This document shows, in pieces, positions 1-6,322 of a DNA stretch of 10,132 nucleotides; position 1 is the stretch's first letter, and each line of letters starts with the position of its first letter. The position numbers and the translations under genes are program-made. Below the pieces are notes generated by a model. It searched no databases and had not been told where the DNA came from. It was given only the letters and a program-made list of their open reading frames with translations. The stretch is from Betaproteobacteria bacterium (GTDB lineage Bacteria; Pseudomonadota; Gammaproteobacteria; Burkholderiales; Burkholderiaceae). The stretch lies in contig JAGWXN010000108.1 in assembly GCA_018969885.1 (NCBI GenBank), positions 1 through 10,132 on the forward strand, in the 5' to 3' direction.

Positions 1-305
1 AGCTCCAGAACCCTTTGACCGGACGGTGTCGGTTAATGCACGTTTCCGCAGCCGCACCGACGGGCAGCCCGCCAGCCGCCTGACGGGGAGAGCAACCATC
101 AATGCGGCACTGCGCCATGACCTCCGCCGGCTTGGGTGGTTCGCCTGGTTACAGTCGACAACCCGAACTGGCCGGCGCGACCTGAAAGCGCTCCCGCTTA
201 GCGGATTTTGCGCGCTGCGGAAGAGCCCGGGTCACGGTTGCGGTTTTTTACAGTCGAACTTTAAAGTATATCGCGGTCGCATCCGCTGATAGCCGAGCGG
301 GCTGC
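1..305. other. Intergenic region downstream of dgt, no convincing gene
   Basis: This stretch lies beyond the stop codon of the minus-strand dgt gene and runs off the left edge. One plus-strand frame is open from a GTG at 26 to 289 (87 codons), but the peptide matches no family I recognise, is arginine-rich as expected of random reading in GC-rich DNA, and has no clear ribosome-binding site, so I do not call it a gene. The region holds a 10-bp direct repeat (149-158 and 248-257), a small CGGG-CAG-CCCG hairpin at 61-71, and an AT-rich patch at 244-272 that contrasts with the surrounding GC-rich DNA. On the minus strand that patch contains TATACT (265-270), resembling a sigma-70 -10 box, but I see no good -35. 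It may be the promoter and leader of a minus-strand gene to the left. In many betaproteobacteria gltB follows dgt, but nothing in the window proves that here. Confidence 0.5.
149..257. repeat. 10-bp direct repeat TTACAGTCGA, two copies 99 bp apart
   Basis: TTACAGTCGA occurs at 149-158 and again at 248-257, in the same orientation, inside the gene-free left end. The right copy lies in the AT-rich patch next to a possible -10 box. Two matching 10-mers in 300 bp are uncommon but could arise by chance. The copies could be paired protein-binding sites or the trace of a small duplication. No function is assigned. Confidence 0.35.
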
Positions 306-1457
306 TTACCCAGCGTCGAACTCGCGAAGCCGCTGACCGGTGAGTTCATGGTGCGCGCGAATCGCGAACCGGTCGGTCATGCCGGCGATGTAGTCAGCGA
401 TCGCACGCTCGCCCAGCCGGCTGAACCGTTCGCGATGCTCGGTGGGCAATGCCTGGGGCTCTTCGCGGTAGCTTGCGAACAGCTCACTCACCACGGTGCG
501 CGCTGCGCCCATCACCGCCTCCACGCGCGGGTGCTGATAGAGGCGTTCGGCGAGAAAGCGTTTGAGCTGGGTGAGGTCGCGCCGGATCGAGGCGGAAAAC
601 GCCGCGAGCGGCGGGCTCGCGCGCACCTCGGCAACGTCTCGCACGCCCGCTGCCGACACCCGTCGCAAGGTCTCGGCGGTCAGGTCTTCGATCAGTTCAC
701 TGATCATCCGGCGGATGATCTCGTGCACCTGCCTGCGCTCGGCCAGCGCCGGATAGCGCTCGAGCACGGTCCGGCTGTGACGCGCGAAAAGATCAACCGT
801 CTGGAGCGCCTCCAGGTTGATCAACCCGGCCCTCAGGCCGTCGTCGACATCGTGGTTGCTGTAGGCGATTTCATCGGCGAGGTTGGCGATCTGCGCCTCC
901 AGACAGGGGGACCCCCCGCGCAGAAACCGCCCCGCCACCTCACCCAGCGCCCGCGCGAGTTCAGGCTGGCAGCGCTTGAGGATGCCCTCGCGGGTCTCAA
1001 AGCTCAGATTGAGCCCGTCAAACGCCGCATAGCGCTGCTCTAGCTCGTCGACCACGCGGAGCGACTGCAGGTTGTGTTCAAAGCCCCCCCAGCTCGCCAT
1101 GGCTGCGTCGAGCGCGTCCTGTCCGGCATGGCCAAACGGCGTGTGCCCCAGATCATGAGCAAGCGACACCGCCTCGGTCAGATCCTCATCCAGCCCCAGC
1201 GTGCGCGCGACCGTCCGGGCAATCTGCGCCACCTCGATCGAATGCGTCAGCCGCGTACGGTACAGATCACCTTCGTGATTGATGAACACCTGCGTCTTGT
1301 ATTCGAGCCTTCGAAAAGCGGTGCAATGCACGATCCGGTCGCGGTCGCGCTGAAAAGCGGTCCGGCCCACAGCCGGGGGCTCCGCGTGCATTCGGCCGAT
1401 CGAGCGAGCTGGATCGGCCGCCCAGACGGCGCGCGTCGACCCTGTGAGCCCGACCAC
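306..1457 (-). CDS. dgt: Deoxyguanosinetriphosphate triphosphohydrolase-like protein (HD superfamily)
   Basis: The 383-residue product belongs to the bacterial dGTPase-like branch of HD-domain phosphohydrolases, which convert dNTPs to deoxynucleosides and tripolyphosphate in the cytoplasm. The metal-binding set is intact: His72 in RLTHSIEVAQ, His101-Asp102 in SLAHDLGHTPFGH, and Asp195 in LADEIAYSNHD. The N-terminal block FQRDRDRIVHCTAFRRLEYKTQVF (36-58) and the segment EGDLYRTRLTH are typical of the family, and the length is normal. The start is a GTG 15 bp after the aroB stop codon. No good Shine-Dalgarno sequence precedes it, so it may be translationally coupled to aroB. It is the last gene of the aroK-aroB-dgt set, a common betaproteobacterial arrangement. 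Substrate preference (dGTP or a wider dNTP range) cannot be read from the sequence. No terminator is obvious downstream. Confidence 0.93.
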   Translation of the reverse strand: MVGLTGSTRAVWAADPARSIGRMHAEPPAVGRTAFQRDRDRIVHCTAFRRLEYKTQVFINHEGDLYRTRLTHSIEVAQIARTVARTLGLDEDLTEAVSLAHDLGHTPFGHAGQDALDAAMASWGGFEHNLQSLRVVDELEQRYAAFDGLNLSFETREGILKRCQPELARALGEVAGRFLRGGSPCLEAQIANLADEIAYSNHDVDDGLRAGLINLEALQTVDLFARHSRTVLERYPALAERRQVHEIIRRMISELIEDLTAETLRRVSAAGVRDVAEVRASPPLAAFSASIRRDLTQLKRFLAERLYQHPRVEAVMGAARTVVSELFASYREEPQALPTEHRERFSRLGERAIADYIAGMTDRFAIRAHHELTGQRLREFDAG

Positions 1458-1472
1458 TTCTGGCCCGGGCGC

Positions 1473-2567
1473 TCAGTGCGCCGCCGAGCAGGCGCGCAAG
1501 GTCTGATGCACCAGCTCGGCGGGTGCTGAACGCACCACCGCGCGGCCCAGAGCCTCCAGCAGCACAAACTTCGGGATGCCCTGCGAGGCCTTCTTGTCAA
1601 CGCTCATCAGCTGCACATAGCGCTCGGCAGGCCAGCCTGGCCCCTGAACCGGCAACCCCGCAGCCGCCACCGCAGCCCGGAGCCGCTCGGGCACGGCCGC
1701 GTCAATCAGCCCCAACCGATTCGACAGGTCGGCTGCCATCACCATGCCGGTTCCCACCGCCTCGCCGTGCAGCCACTGCCCGTAACCGGCGCCCGCCTCA
1801 ATGGCATGTCCGAAAGTGTGACCGAAGTTCAGAATGGCGCGTAAACCCGACTCGCGCTCATCAGCCCCCACGACACCCGCCTTGATTTCGCAGGACCGGA
1901 CCACGGCAGCGGCAAGCGCGGCCGCATCTCCGGCACGGAGCCGCGCCATGCCGGTTTCCAGCCCCGCGAGATAGTCGGGGTCGGCGATCGCGCCGTGCTT
2001 GAGCATTTCGGCGATACCCGCCGACAGTTCACGCGGAGGCAGGCTCGCAAGCGTGTCGGTATCGGCGAGCACCAACCGCGGCTGATGGAACGCGCCAATC
2101 ATGTTCTTGCCGCGCGGGTGGTTGATCGCGGTCTTGCCGCCCACCGATGAGTCGACCTGCGCAAGCAATGTCGTGGGTACCTGGACAAAGTCGACGCCGC
2201 GCTGATAGGTTGCCGCGGCAAACCCCGCCGTGTCGCCCACCACACCGCCGCCCAGTGCCACGATCAGGCAGCGACGATCGAACTGTGCCGCGAGGAGCGC
2301 ATCGAACACCCGGTTGAGGGACGACCAGTCCTTGTGCTGCTCGCCCTCCTCGAGTGCGATCGTGATGGAGGCCGCCGGCGAGGCGAGCCCAACCGCCCTA
2401 CGCAGCCGATCTCCGTACAGGGCATCGACCCGTGCGTTGGTCACGATGGCGACCTGCCGACCGGCGGCCAGCCCGGCGAGCTCGGCGCCGCCGTCAAGCA
2501 GTCCCGGACCCACCAGAATCGGATAGCTGCGTTCACCCAACGCAACCTCAAGACGATGAACACTCAT
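1473..2567 (-). CDS. aroB: 3-dehydroquinate synthase
   Basis: This cytoplasmic, NAD- and divalent-metal-dependent enzyme turns DAHP into 3-dehydroquinate, the second step of the shikimate pathway. The 364-residue protein has normal length. The NAD-binding segment with the glycine-rich [12 protein letters not shown] motif lies at 105-116, followed by the signature [20 protein letters not shown] (130-149) and [10 protein letters not shown] (154-163). Likely zinc ligands are Glu187 (GIAEMLKHG), His250 ([11 protein letters not shown]) and His267 (WLHGEAV), all present. It starts at an ATG with a weak AGGA-like sequence upstream. It follows aroK by 60 bp on the same strand and precedes dgt by 15 bp, so the three genes are probably one transcript. 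The first and third genes of the set do not alter its assignment, which is secure. Confidence 0.97.
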   Translation of the reverse strand: MSVHRLEVALGERSYPILVGPGLLDGGAELAGLAAGRQVAIVTNARVDALYGDRLRRAVGLASPAASITIALEEGEQHKDWSSLNRVFDALLAAQFDRRCLIVALGGGVVGDTAGFAAATYQRGVDFVQVPTTLLAQVDSSVGGKTAINHPRGKNMIGAFHQPRLVLADTDTLASLPPRELSAGIAEMLKHGAIADPDYLAGLETGMARLRAGDAAALAAAVVRSCEIKAGVVGADERESGLRAILNFGHTFGHAIEAGAGYGQWLHGEAVGTGMVMAADLSNRLGLIDAAVPERLRAAVAAAGLPVQGPGWPAERYVQLMSVDKKASQGIPKFVLLEALGRAVVRSAPAELVHQTLRACSAAH

Positions 2568-2627
2568 GAAAGGATTCCTGGTAGGGGGGATTCAAGGCGG
2601 ACCCGTGAGGGATCGCCCCAGGTTCGC

Positions 2628-3185
2628 TCAGGCCGCATCGGACACCGACGGGTCGGTCGGCCGGGTGTCGGCCGCGAGGTCGGGGGGCAGGGCCGCCAGG
2701 ATGTCTGCAACGGTTCGATCGACCGGCTGTCGGCCAGTGGAAATGACACGGTGCGCCACCTCGCGATAAAGCGGGTCGCGCTCTTCGACCAGCGCCTCGA
2801 CACGCGCCCTGGGATCGCTGGTGCGAAGAAGCGGCCGCGCCCGGTCGCGTCGCAGCCGCTGCCAGAGGTCACCCACCCCGGCCTGCAGATACACCACGAA
2901 GCCCTCGCGGTGGAGCCGCGCGCGGCTCTCGGCATTCAGCACGGCGCCGCCGCCCGTGGCAAGCACACAACCCGTGGGCTGCGTGAGTTCCGCGATCAGC
3001 TGCGCTTCGCGACGGCGAAAGCCGGCCTCTCCCTCGAGTTCGAAGATGGTCGAGATCGGAACGCCACAACGCCGCTCAAGCACGGTATCTGCGTCGACAA
3101 ACGGGCGGCCGAGTGCCGAGGCAAGCCGCCTGCCGACGGTGGATTTTCCTGATCCCATCATGCCGATGAGAATGATGTTGCGCAC
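2628..3185 (-). CDS. aroK: Shikimate kinase
   Basis: Shikimate kinase phosphorylates shikimate at the 3-hydroxyl using ATP, the fifth step toward chorismate. The 185-residue protein shows the P-loop GMMGSGKST at 8-16, shikimate-binding residues Asp33 (DAD), Arg57 (GFRRRE) and the Gly78-Gly80 triplet, the lid arginine Arg117 (RPLL), and Arg136 in ERDPLY. All of these sit at the family's usual positions. About 20 residues past the conserved fold form an acidic, low-complexity tail. The start is GTG with no clear Shine-Dalgarno sequence, but the P-loop begins at residue 8, so no other start is likely. The 5' end lies only 83 bp from the divergent mrcA start. In many betaproteobacteria aroK follows pilQ in the pilMNOPQ operon; here it is the first gene of its unit and must use a promoter within that short gap, unless one lies inside mrcA. 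Confidence 0.96.
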   Translation of the reverse strand: MRNIILIGMMGSGKSTVGRRLASALGRPFVDADTVLERRCGVPISTIFELEGEAGFRRREAQLIAELTQPTGCVLATGGGAVLNAESRARLHREGFVVYLQAGVGDLWQRLRRDRARPLLRTSDPRARVEALVEERDPLYREVAHRVISTGRQPVDRTVADILAALPPDLAADTRPTDPSVSDAA

Positions 3186-3215
3186 GGTTACGGATTAAAT
3201 CAGAAAAGGCCCCCG

Positions 3216-3221
3216 TATAAT
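3216..3221 (+). promoter_or_regulatory. Putative -10 box for mrcA in the divergent aroK-mrcA spacer
   Basis: A perfect TATAAT lies 47 bp upstream of the mrcA ATG, inside the 83-bp spacer shared with aroK. The hexamers 16-18 bp upstream (around 3192-3199, GGATTAAA) match a -35 poorly. On the other strand the same bases read ATTATACG, so the aroK promoter may overlap it. A TTGCGG lies upstream on that strand (3235-3240), but the spacing to TATACG is only about 15 bp. The -10 for mrcA is credible; the aroK promoter is a guess. Confidence 0.55.
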
Positions 3222-3268
3222 TTGGGATCCCCCGCCGCAACCGGGCGCGCACGCCGCGCCGGCTTGTC

Positions 3269-5677
3269 ATGACCCGCCGATCGCCCCCGCCTGACTCTGG
3301 ATCCGTGCCGCCCCCCGCCAAGCGGCCCTTTCGCTTAGGACGGCTGCTGCTCGCGCTCGCCGTGGCACCCTTTGCGCTTGCCGCTGCCATTGTGCTCACC
3401 GGGTCGCTCGCCACGCTGCTCATCAATGACCGGCTGCCGCCGCTCGACTCGCTCCTCGACTATAAGCCGCGCATTCCGCTCCGCATCCTCACCGCCGACG
3501 GCGTCCTGATCGGCGAGTTTGGCGAGGAGCGGCGAACCTTTGTGCGCGTCCAGGACGTTCCCGAGGTCATGAAAAACGCAATCGTCGCCGCCGAAGACGC
3601 GCGCTTCTTCGAGCATGTAGGTATCGATCTGATCGGCGTCGCGAGGGCCGCGGTGGTCAATCTGCTGTCGGGTGGCACCGAACAGGGGGCAAGCACCATC
3701 ACGATGCAACTCGCGCGCGAATTTTTTCTGTCGCCCGAGCGCACCTACACCCGCAAAATCGTTGAGATTCTGATTGCGCTACGGATCGAGGAAACGCTCA
3801 GCAAAGAACAAATCCTCGAGCTCTACATCAATCAGATTTTTCTCGGTAAGCGCGCCTATGGCTTCGCGGCAGCAGCGCAAACCTACTTCGGCAAGCCCCT
3901 TGCCGAACTAAGCGCGGGGCAGGCGGCGATGCTCGCGGGCCTGCCCAAAGCGCCCTCCCGGTTCAACCCGATGGTCAACCCCAAACGCGCCACCGAGCGA
4001 CAGCGCTACATCCTGCGCCGCATGCGTGACGCCGGGTTTCTCACCGATGCGCAGTACCAGGCCGCGCTCGACGAGCCGCTGCGGCTTGCCAAGCCCCGCC
4101 AGGAACTCCTGCCGCTTGCGCCGCACGCCGCAGAAATGGCGCGGCAGCTCGCCTGGGAACAGTTCCGCGAGGACACCTACTCCGCGGGCCTGGTGGTACA
4201 CACCACCCTGATCGCAGCCGAGCAACGCGCGGCCAACGCGGCCGTACGGGCCGGACTGCTCGAATACGACCGACGCTACGGCTACCGCGGACCCGAAGCT
4301 CAAATCGAACTTTCCACCAACGCGCGGCGGGCCGAAGAACAGATCGAAACCGCGCTGGGCGAAGCCGACGATGTCGATGAGTTCATTGCCGCGGTCGTGC
4401 TGCAGGCCTCGGCTGGCCGGGTGACCGTCACGCGCGGCCGCAATACCGAACCGGTCAGCATTCAGGGCGAGGGCCTGCGTTTTGTTGCAAGCGCGCTCAC
4501 CGACCGGGCGGCCCCGGCCCGCCGAATCCGCCGGGGTTCGCTGGTCCGAATCGTCGAAACCCGCAACGGACAATTCGACATCAGCCAGCTCCCTGATGTC
4601 GAGGCCGCGCTGGTGGCAATCGCTCCGGTTGATGGCGCGATCCGCGCCATGGTGGGCGGTTTTGATTTCTCCCGGAACAAGTTCAATCGCGTCACACAGG
4701 CCTGGCGCCAGCCCGGGTCAAGCTTCAAGCCCTTCATCTTTTCGGCGGCGCTCGAAAAAGGCTTTCTCACCAGCTCTATCGTGAACGACGCGCCCGTCCA
4801 GATCGACCCCCGCCGCACCGGCGACCGGCTCTGGGAGCCCAAAAATTATGATGGCCGCTTCGAAGGCCCGATGACGCTGCGCGAGGCCATGGCCAAGTCC
4901 AAGAACATGGTCTCAATCCGGCTGATTGATGCCATCGGCCCGAACTATGCGCAGTCCTATGTCACCCGGTTCGGCTTTGATGCCGAGCGCCACCCGCCTT
5001 ATCTCACCATGGCCCTGGGCGCCGGCTCGGTCACGCCGCTTCAGATGGCCGCTGGCTATTCGGTGTTTGCCAACGGCGGCTACCGGGTCGATCCCTATCT
5101 GATCATGCGCATCACCGACACGCAGGGCCGGGTACTCGCCCAGGCGCGTCCCGGGCGGGCGGGTGACGAAGCGCGCCGGGCAATCGATGCCCGCAATGCA
5201 TTCCTGGTCGACAGCCTGCTGCAGACGGTCGTCTCAAACGGTACGGCAACCCGGGCGCAATCGCTCAAGCGTCAAGATCTGGCGGGCAAGACCGGCACCA
5301 CCAACGACGCGCACGATGCCTGGTTCGTCGGCTACAACCCGGCGATTGCCGCTGCGGTCTGGGTCGGACATGACCAGCCGAGAAAGCTCGGCGAGCGGGA
5401 AACCGGCGGCGGCCTCGCGCTCCCCATCTGGATCAGCTACATGGGTCAGGCGCTCTCGCGCTCGCCCGAAATCACGCGCGTGCAGCCGCCTGGCGTGGTG
5501 AAGCTTGATGGCGAGTTTTATCTCACCGAAACACGGCCTGGTCAGGGAATTCGGAGCCTCGGGGTCGATGAGCGGCCCCCGGCGGTGCTCCCGCCGCCCG
5601 CGCCGCGGTTTGACTCGGGTGTCCAGTGGCAGGGCGATGTGCCGGTGACCGCAGCACTCACCGAACCACGACGCTGA
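3269..5677 (+). CDS. mrcA: Penicillin-binding protein 1A (bifunctional peptidoglycan glycosyltransferase/transpeptidase)
   Basis: This 802-residue class A PBP (also called PonA) polymerises lipid II into glycan strands and cross-links them in the periplasm, anchored in the inner membrane. A short cytoplasmic Arg/Pro-rich tail is followed by one membrane segment at about 25-50. The GT51 glycosyltransferase domain (about 75-250) carries catalytic Glu109 in AAEDARFFEH, QGASTITMQLAR (139-150) and the ELYINQIFLGKRAYG block (184-198). An intervening OB-like region typical of PBP1A spans about 305-445. The transpeptidase domain has all three motifs: S484-SFK487 with the acylated serine, S544-KN546, and K674-TGT677. 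A proline-rich C-terminal tail follows. The ATG start lacks a clear Shine-Dalgarno sequence. Its neighbours are aroK (divergent, 83 bp) and cyaY (convergent, 28 bp). In related genomes the divergent neighbour is pilM rather than aroK. Confidence 0.97.
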   Translation: MTRRSPPPDSGSVPPPAKRPFRLGRLLLALAVAPFALAAAIVLTGSLATLLINDRLPPLDSLLDYKPRIPLRILTADGVLIGEFGEERRTFVRVQDVPEVMKNAIVAAEDARFFEHVGIDLIGVARAAVVNLLSGGTEQGASTITMQLAREFFLSPERTYTRKIVEILIALRIEETLSKEQILELYINQIFLGKRAYGFAAAAQTYFGKPLAELSAGQAAMLAGLPKAPSRFNPMVNPKRATERQRYILRRMRDAGFLTDAQYQAALDEPLRLAKPRQELLPLAPHAAEMARQLAWEQFREDTYSAGLVVHTTLIAAEQRAANAAVRAGLLEYDRRYGYRGPEAQIELSTNARRAEEQIETALGEADDVDEFIAAVVLQASAGRVTVTRGRNTEPVSIQGEGLRFVASALTDRAAPARRIRRGSLVRIVETRNGQFDISQLPDVEAALVAIAPVDGAIRAMVGGFDFSRNKFNRVTQAWRQPGSSFKPFIFSAALEKGFLTSSIVNDAPVQIDPRRTGDRLWEPKNYDGRFEGPMTLREAMAKSKNMVSIRLIDAIGPNYAQSYVTRFGFDAERHPPYLTMALGAGSVTPLQMAAGYSVFANGGYRVDPYLIMRITDTQGRVLAQARPGRAGDEARRAIDARNAFLVDSLLQTVVSNGTATRAQSLKRQDLAGKTGTTNDAHDAWFVGYNPAIAAAVWVGHDQPRKLGERETGGGLALPIWISYMGQALSRSPEITRVQPPGVVKLDGEFYLTETRPGQGIRSLGVDERPPAVLPPPAPRFDSGVQWQGDVPVTAALTEPRR

Positions 5678-5695
5678 TCGTCGCTGATCGTCGCT
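5673..5695 (+). repeat. 10-bp tandem repeat over the mrcA stop codon
   Basis: GCTGATCGTC occurs twice in tandem (5673-5682 and 5683-5692), followed by a third partial GCT. The first copy includes the TGA stop codon of mrcA, and the second repeats the same TGA 10 bp later in another frame. The array looks like slippage at the gene end between the convergent mrcA and cyaY genes. No regulatory role is evident. Confidence 0.6.
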
Positions 5696-5705
5696 CTTCG
5701 CCCCG

Positions 5706-6029
5706 TCAGCGCCCGGCGAGCCTCACCGCCACGCCACCCTGCGCGCTCACCCAGCGTGACAGACAGGCAAAAAGCTCACCCGCACCGCGCGTATCGAGCC
5801 ATTGACCGGCCTCACGCCGAAAGTGAAAGCCGCCAGCGCGGCAGGCCACCCAAAGCTCACGCACCGCTTCCTGACCATTGATCACGATCTTCGAGTCGTC
5901 ATCAAATTCAAGCGTCAGCACCGGCCCGCTGCGATGGGTATCGATGTCGATCGCCGAAGCATCGAGGGCGTCCTCGATGGCCCGCAGGGTCTGGTCGATC
6001 AGGTGCTCGAAGGGCGCTTCGGTGCTCAT
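5706..6029 (-). CDS. cyaY: Iron-sulfur cluster assembly protein CyaY (bacterial frataxin)
   Basis: CyaY is a small cytoplasmic iron-binding protein that associates with the IscS/IscU cysteine desulfurase complex and modulates Fe-S cluster synthesis. The 107-residue product matches the usual length. The acidic N-terminal helix (HLIDQTLRAIEDALD, 9-23) and DIDTHRSGPVLTLEFDDDSKIVINGQE (28-54) are the classical frataxin ridge and first strands. The conserved core ELWVACRAGGFHF (58-70) and the W-x-DTR segment (77-81) follow. It starts at an ATG close to the divergent lptM gene. The gene lies between mrcA and lptM-lysA, its usual place in betaproteobacteria, away from the isc operon. It is convergent with mrcA, 28 bp from its stop codon, and no terminator is visible between them. 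Confidence 0.93.
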   Translation of the reverse strand: MSTEAPFEHLIDQTLRAIEDALDASAIDIDTHRSGPVLTLEFDDDSKIVINGQEAVRELWVACRAGGFHFRREAGQWLDTRGAGELFACLSRWVSAQGGVAVRLAGR

Positions 6030-6031
6030 GC

Positions 6032-6037
6032 TAGACT
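6032..6037 (+). promoter_or_regulatory. Possible -10 box for lptM-lysA
   Basis: TAGACT lies just upstream of the cyaY start on the opposite strand and reads toward lptM. No good -35 is seen at the right distance. If this is the -10 box, transcription would begin near 6044, which would make an ATG at 6047 almost leaderless and favour the ATG at 6080 as the lptM start. Support is weak. Confidence 0.3.
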
Positions 6038-6079
6038 GCCTTGGTCATGGAGAAGGGGCCTGTCCGGGTAGCGGCGCTG

Positions 6080-6322
6080 ATGACTGCAACGACCACCGCG
6101 CAATCTGGTCAGTTCCGGTCGCGGATTCTACTCACCACTGCCTTGGTGTCGCTTATTGCGCTCTCCGGCTGCGGTACCAAAGGGCCGCTCACCTCCAGTC
6201 CGCTACCCAAGCGACCCTGCGCAGACGGCAGCCCCCCGCCCTGCACAATTCGCCCGGCGCCTGATCTTTCCAACCCGTCCAACCCGTCAAGCCCGGCGCC
6301 TGTTGCGCCCGCCAACCGATGA
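6080..6322 (+). CDS. lptM: LptM-like small lipoprotein (LPS translocon maturation chaperone family, formerly YifL)
   Basis: The product is an 80-residue predicted outer-membrane lipoprotein. A basic n-region (FRSR) is followed by a hydrophobic stretch ILLTTALVSLIALSG and lipobox LSGC, with Cys31 as the lipidated residue. The next residues GTKGPL match the short LptM/YifL signature GCGxKGPL. In Escherichia coli LptM binds LptD-BamA and promotes disulfide maturation of LptD. The rest is proline-rich and low-complexity, with two additional cysteines, Cys47 and Cys55, that are unusual for this family. In-frame alternatives at 6041 (TTG) and 6047 (ATG) would make the signal peptide too long, so I chose the ATG at 6080, although its ribosome-binding site is weak. 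The stop overlaps the lysA ATG by four bases (ATGA), implying coupling. Placement directly before lysA supports the assignment. Confidence 0.8.
   Translation: MTATTTAQSGQFRSRILLTTALVSLIALSGCGTKGPLTSSPLPKRPCADGSPPPCTIRPAPDLSNPSNPSSPAPVAPANR
6252..6302 (+). repeat. In-frame short repeats in the lptM 3' end
   Basis: GCCCGGCGCCTG occurs at 6252-6263 and 6291-6302, 39 bp (13 codons) apart, encoding the RPAPDL and SPAPVA segments. Between the copies is a 9-bp tandem unit, AACCCGTCC then AACCCGTCA (6272-6280 and 6281-6289), encoding NPSNPS. The repeats account for the Pro/Ser-rich tail of the lipoprotein and suggest growth by slippage. Confidence 0.6.

Noticed and set aside
26..289. Possible 87-residue gene in the left intergenic region
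   Set aside because: It has a GTG start without a ribosome-binding site, unremarkable Arg-rich composition and no recognised family. It is not supported as coding.
1..305. Riboswitch such as cobalamin or FMN in the left end
   Set aside because: Only short fragments resembling conserved boxes (GCGGCACTG, CCGCCGG) are present. The ordered set of conserved elements is missing on both strands.
348..1043. 231-codon plus-strand open frame opposite dgt
   Set aside because: It lies wholly antisense to the conserved dgt gene, is rich in Arg, Gly and His with no recognisable domain, and long shadow frames are expected in DNA this GC-rich.
2334..3152. 272-codon plus-strand open frame opposite aroB and aroK
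   Set aside because: It spans the 3' part of aroK, the spacer and the 5' part of aroB on the opposite strand. Both sense genes have intact catalytic motifs, and the antisense peptide has none I recognise.
3908..4573. 221-codon minus-strand open frame inside mrcA
   Set aside because: It is entirely antisense to the PBP1A reading frame and has no family motif. It is a shadow of codon bias.
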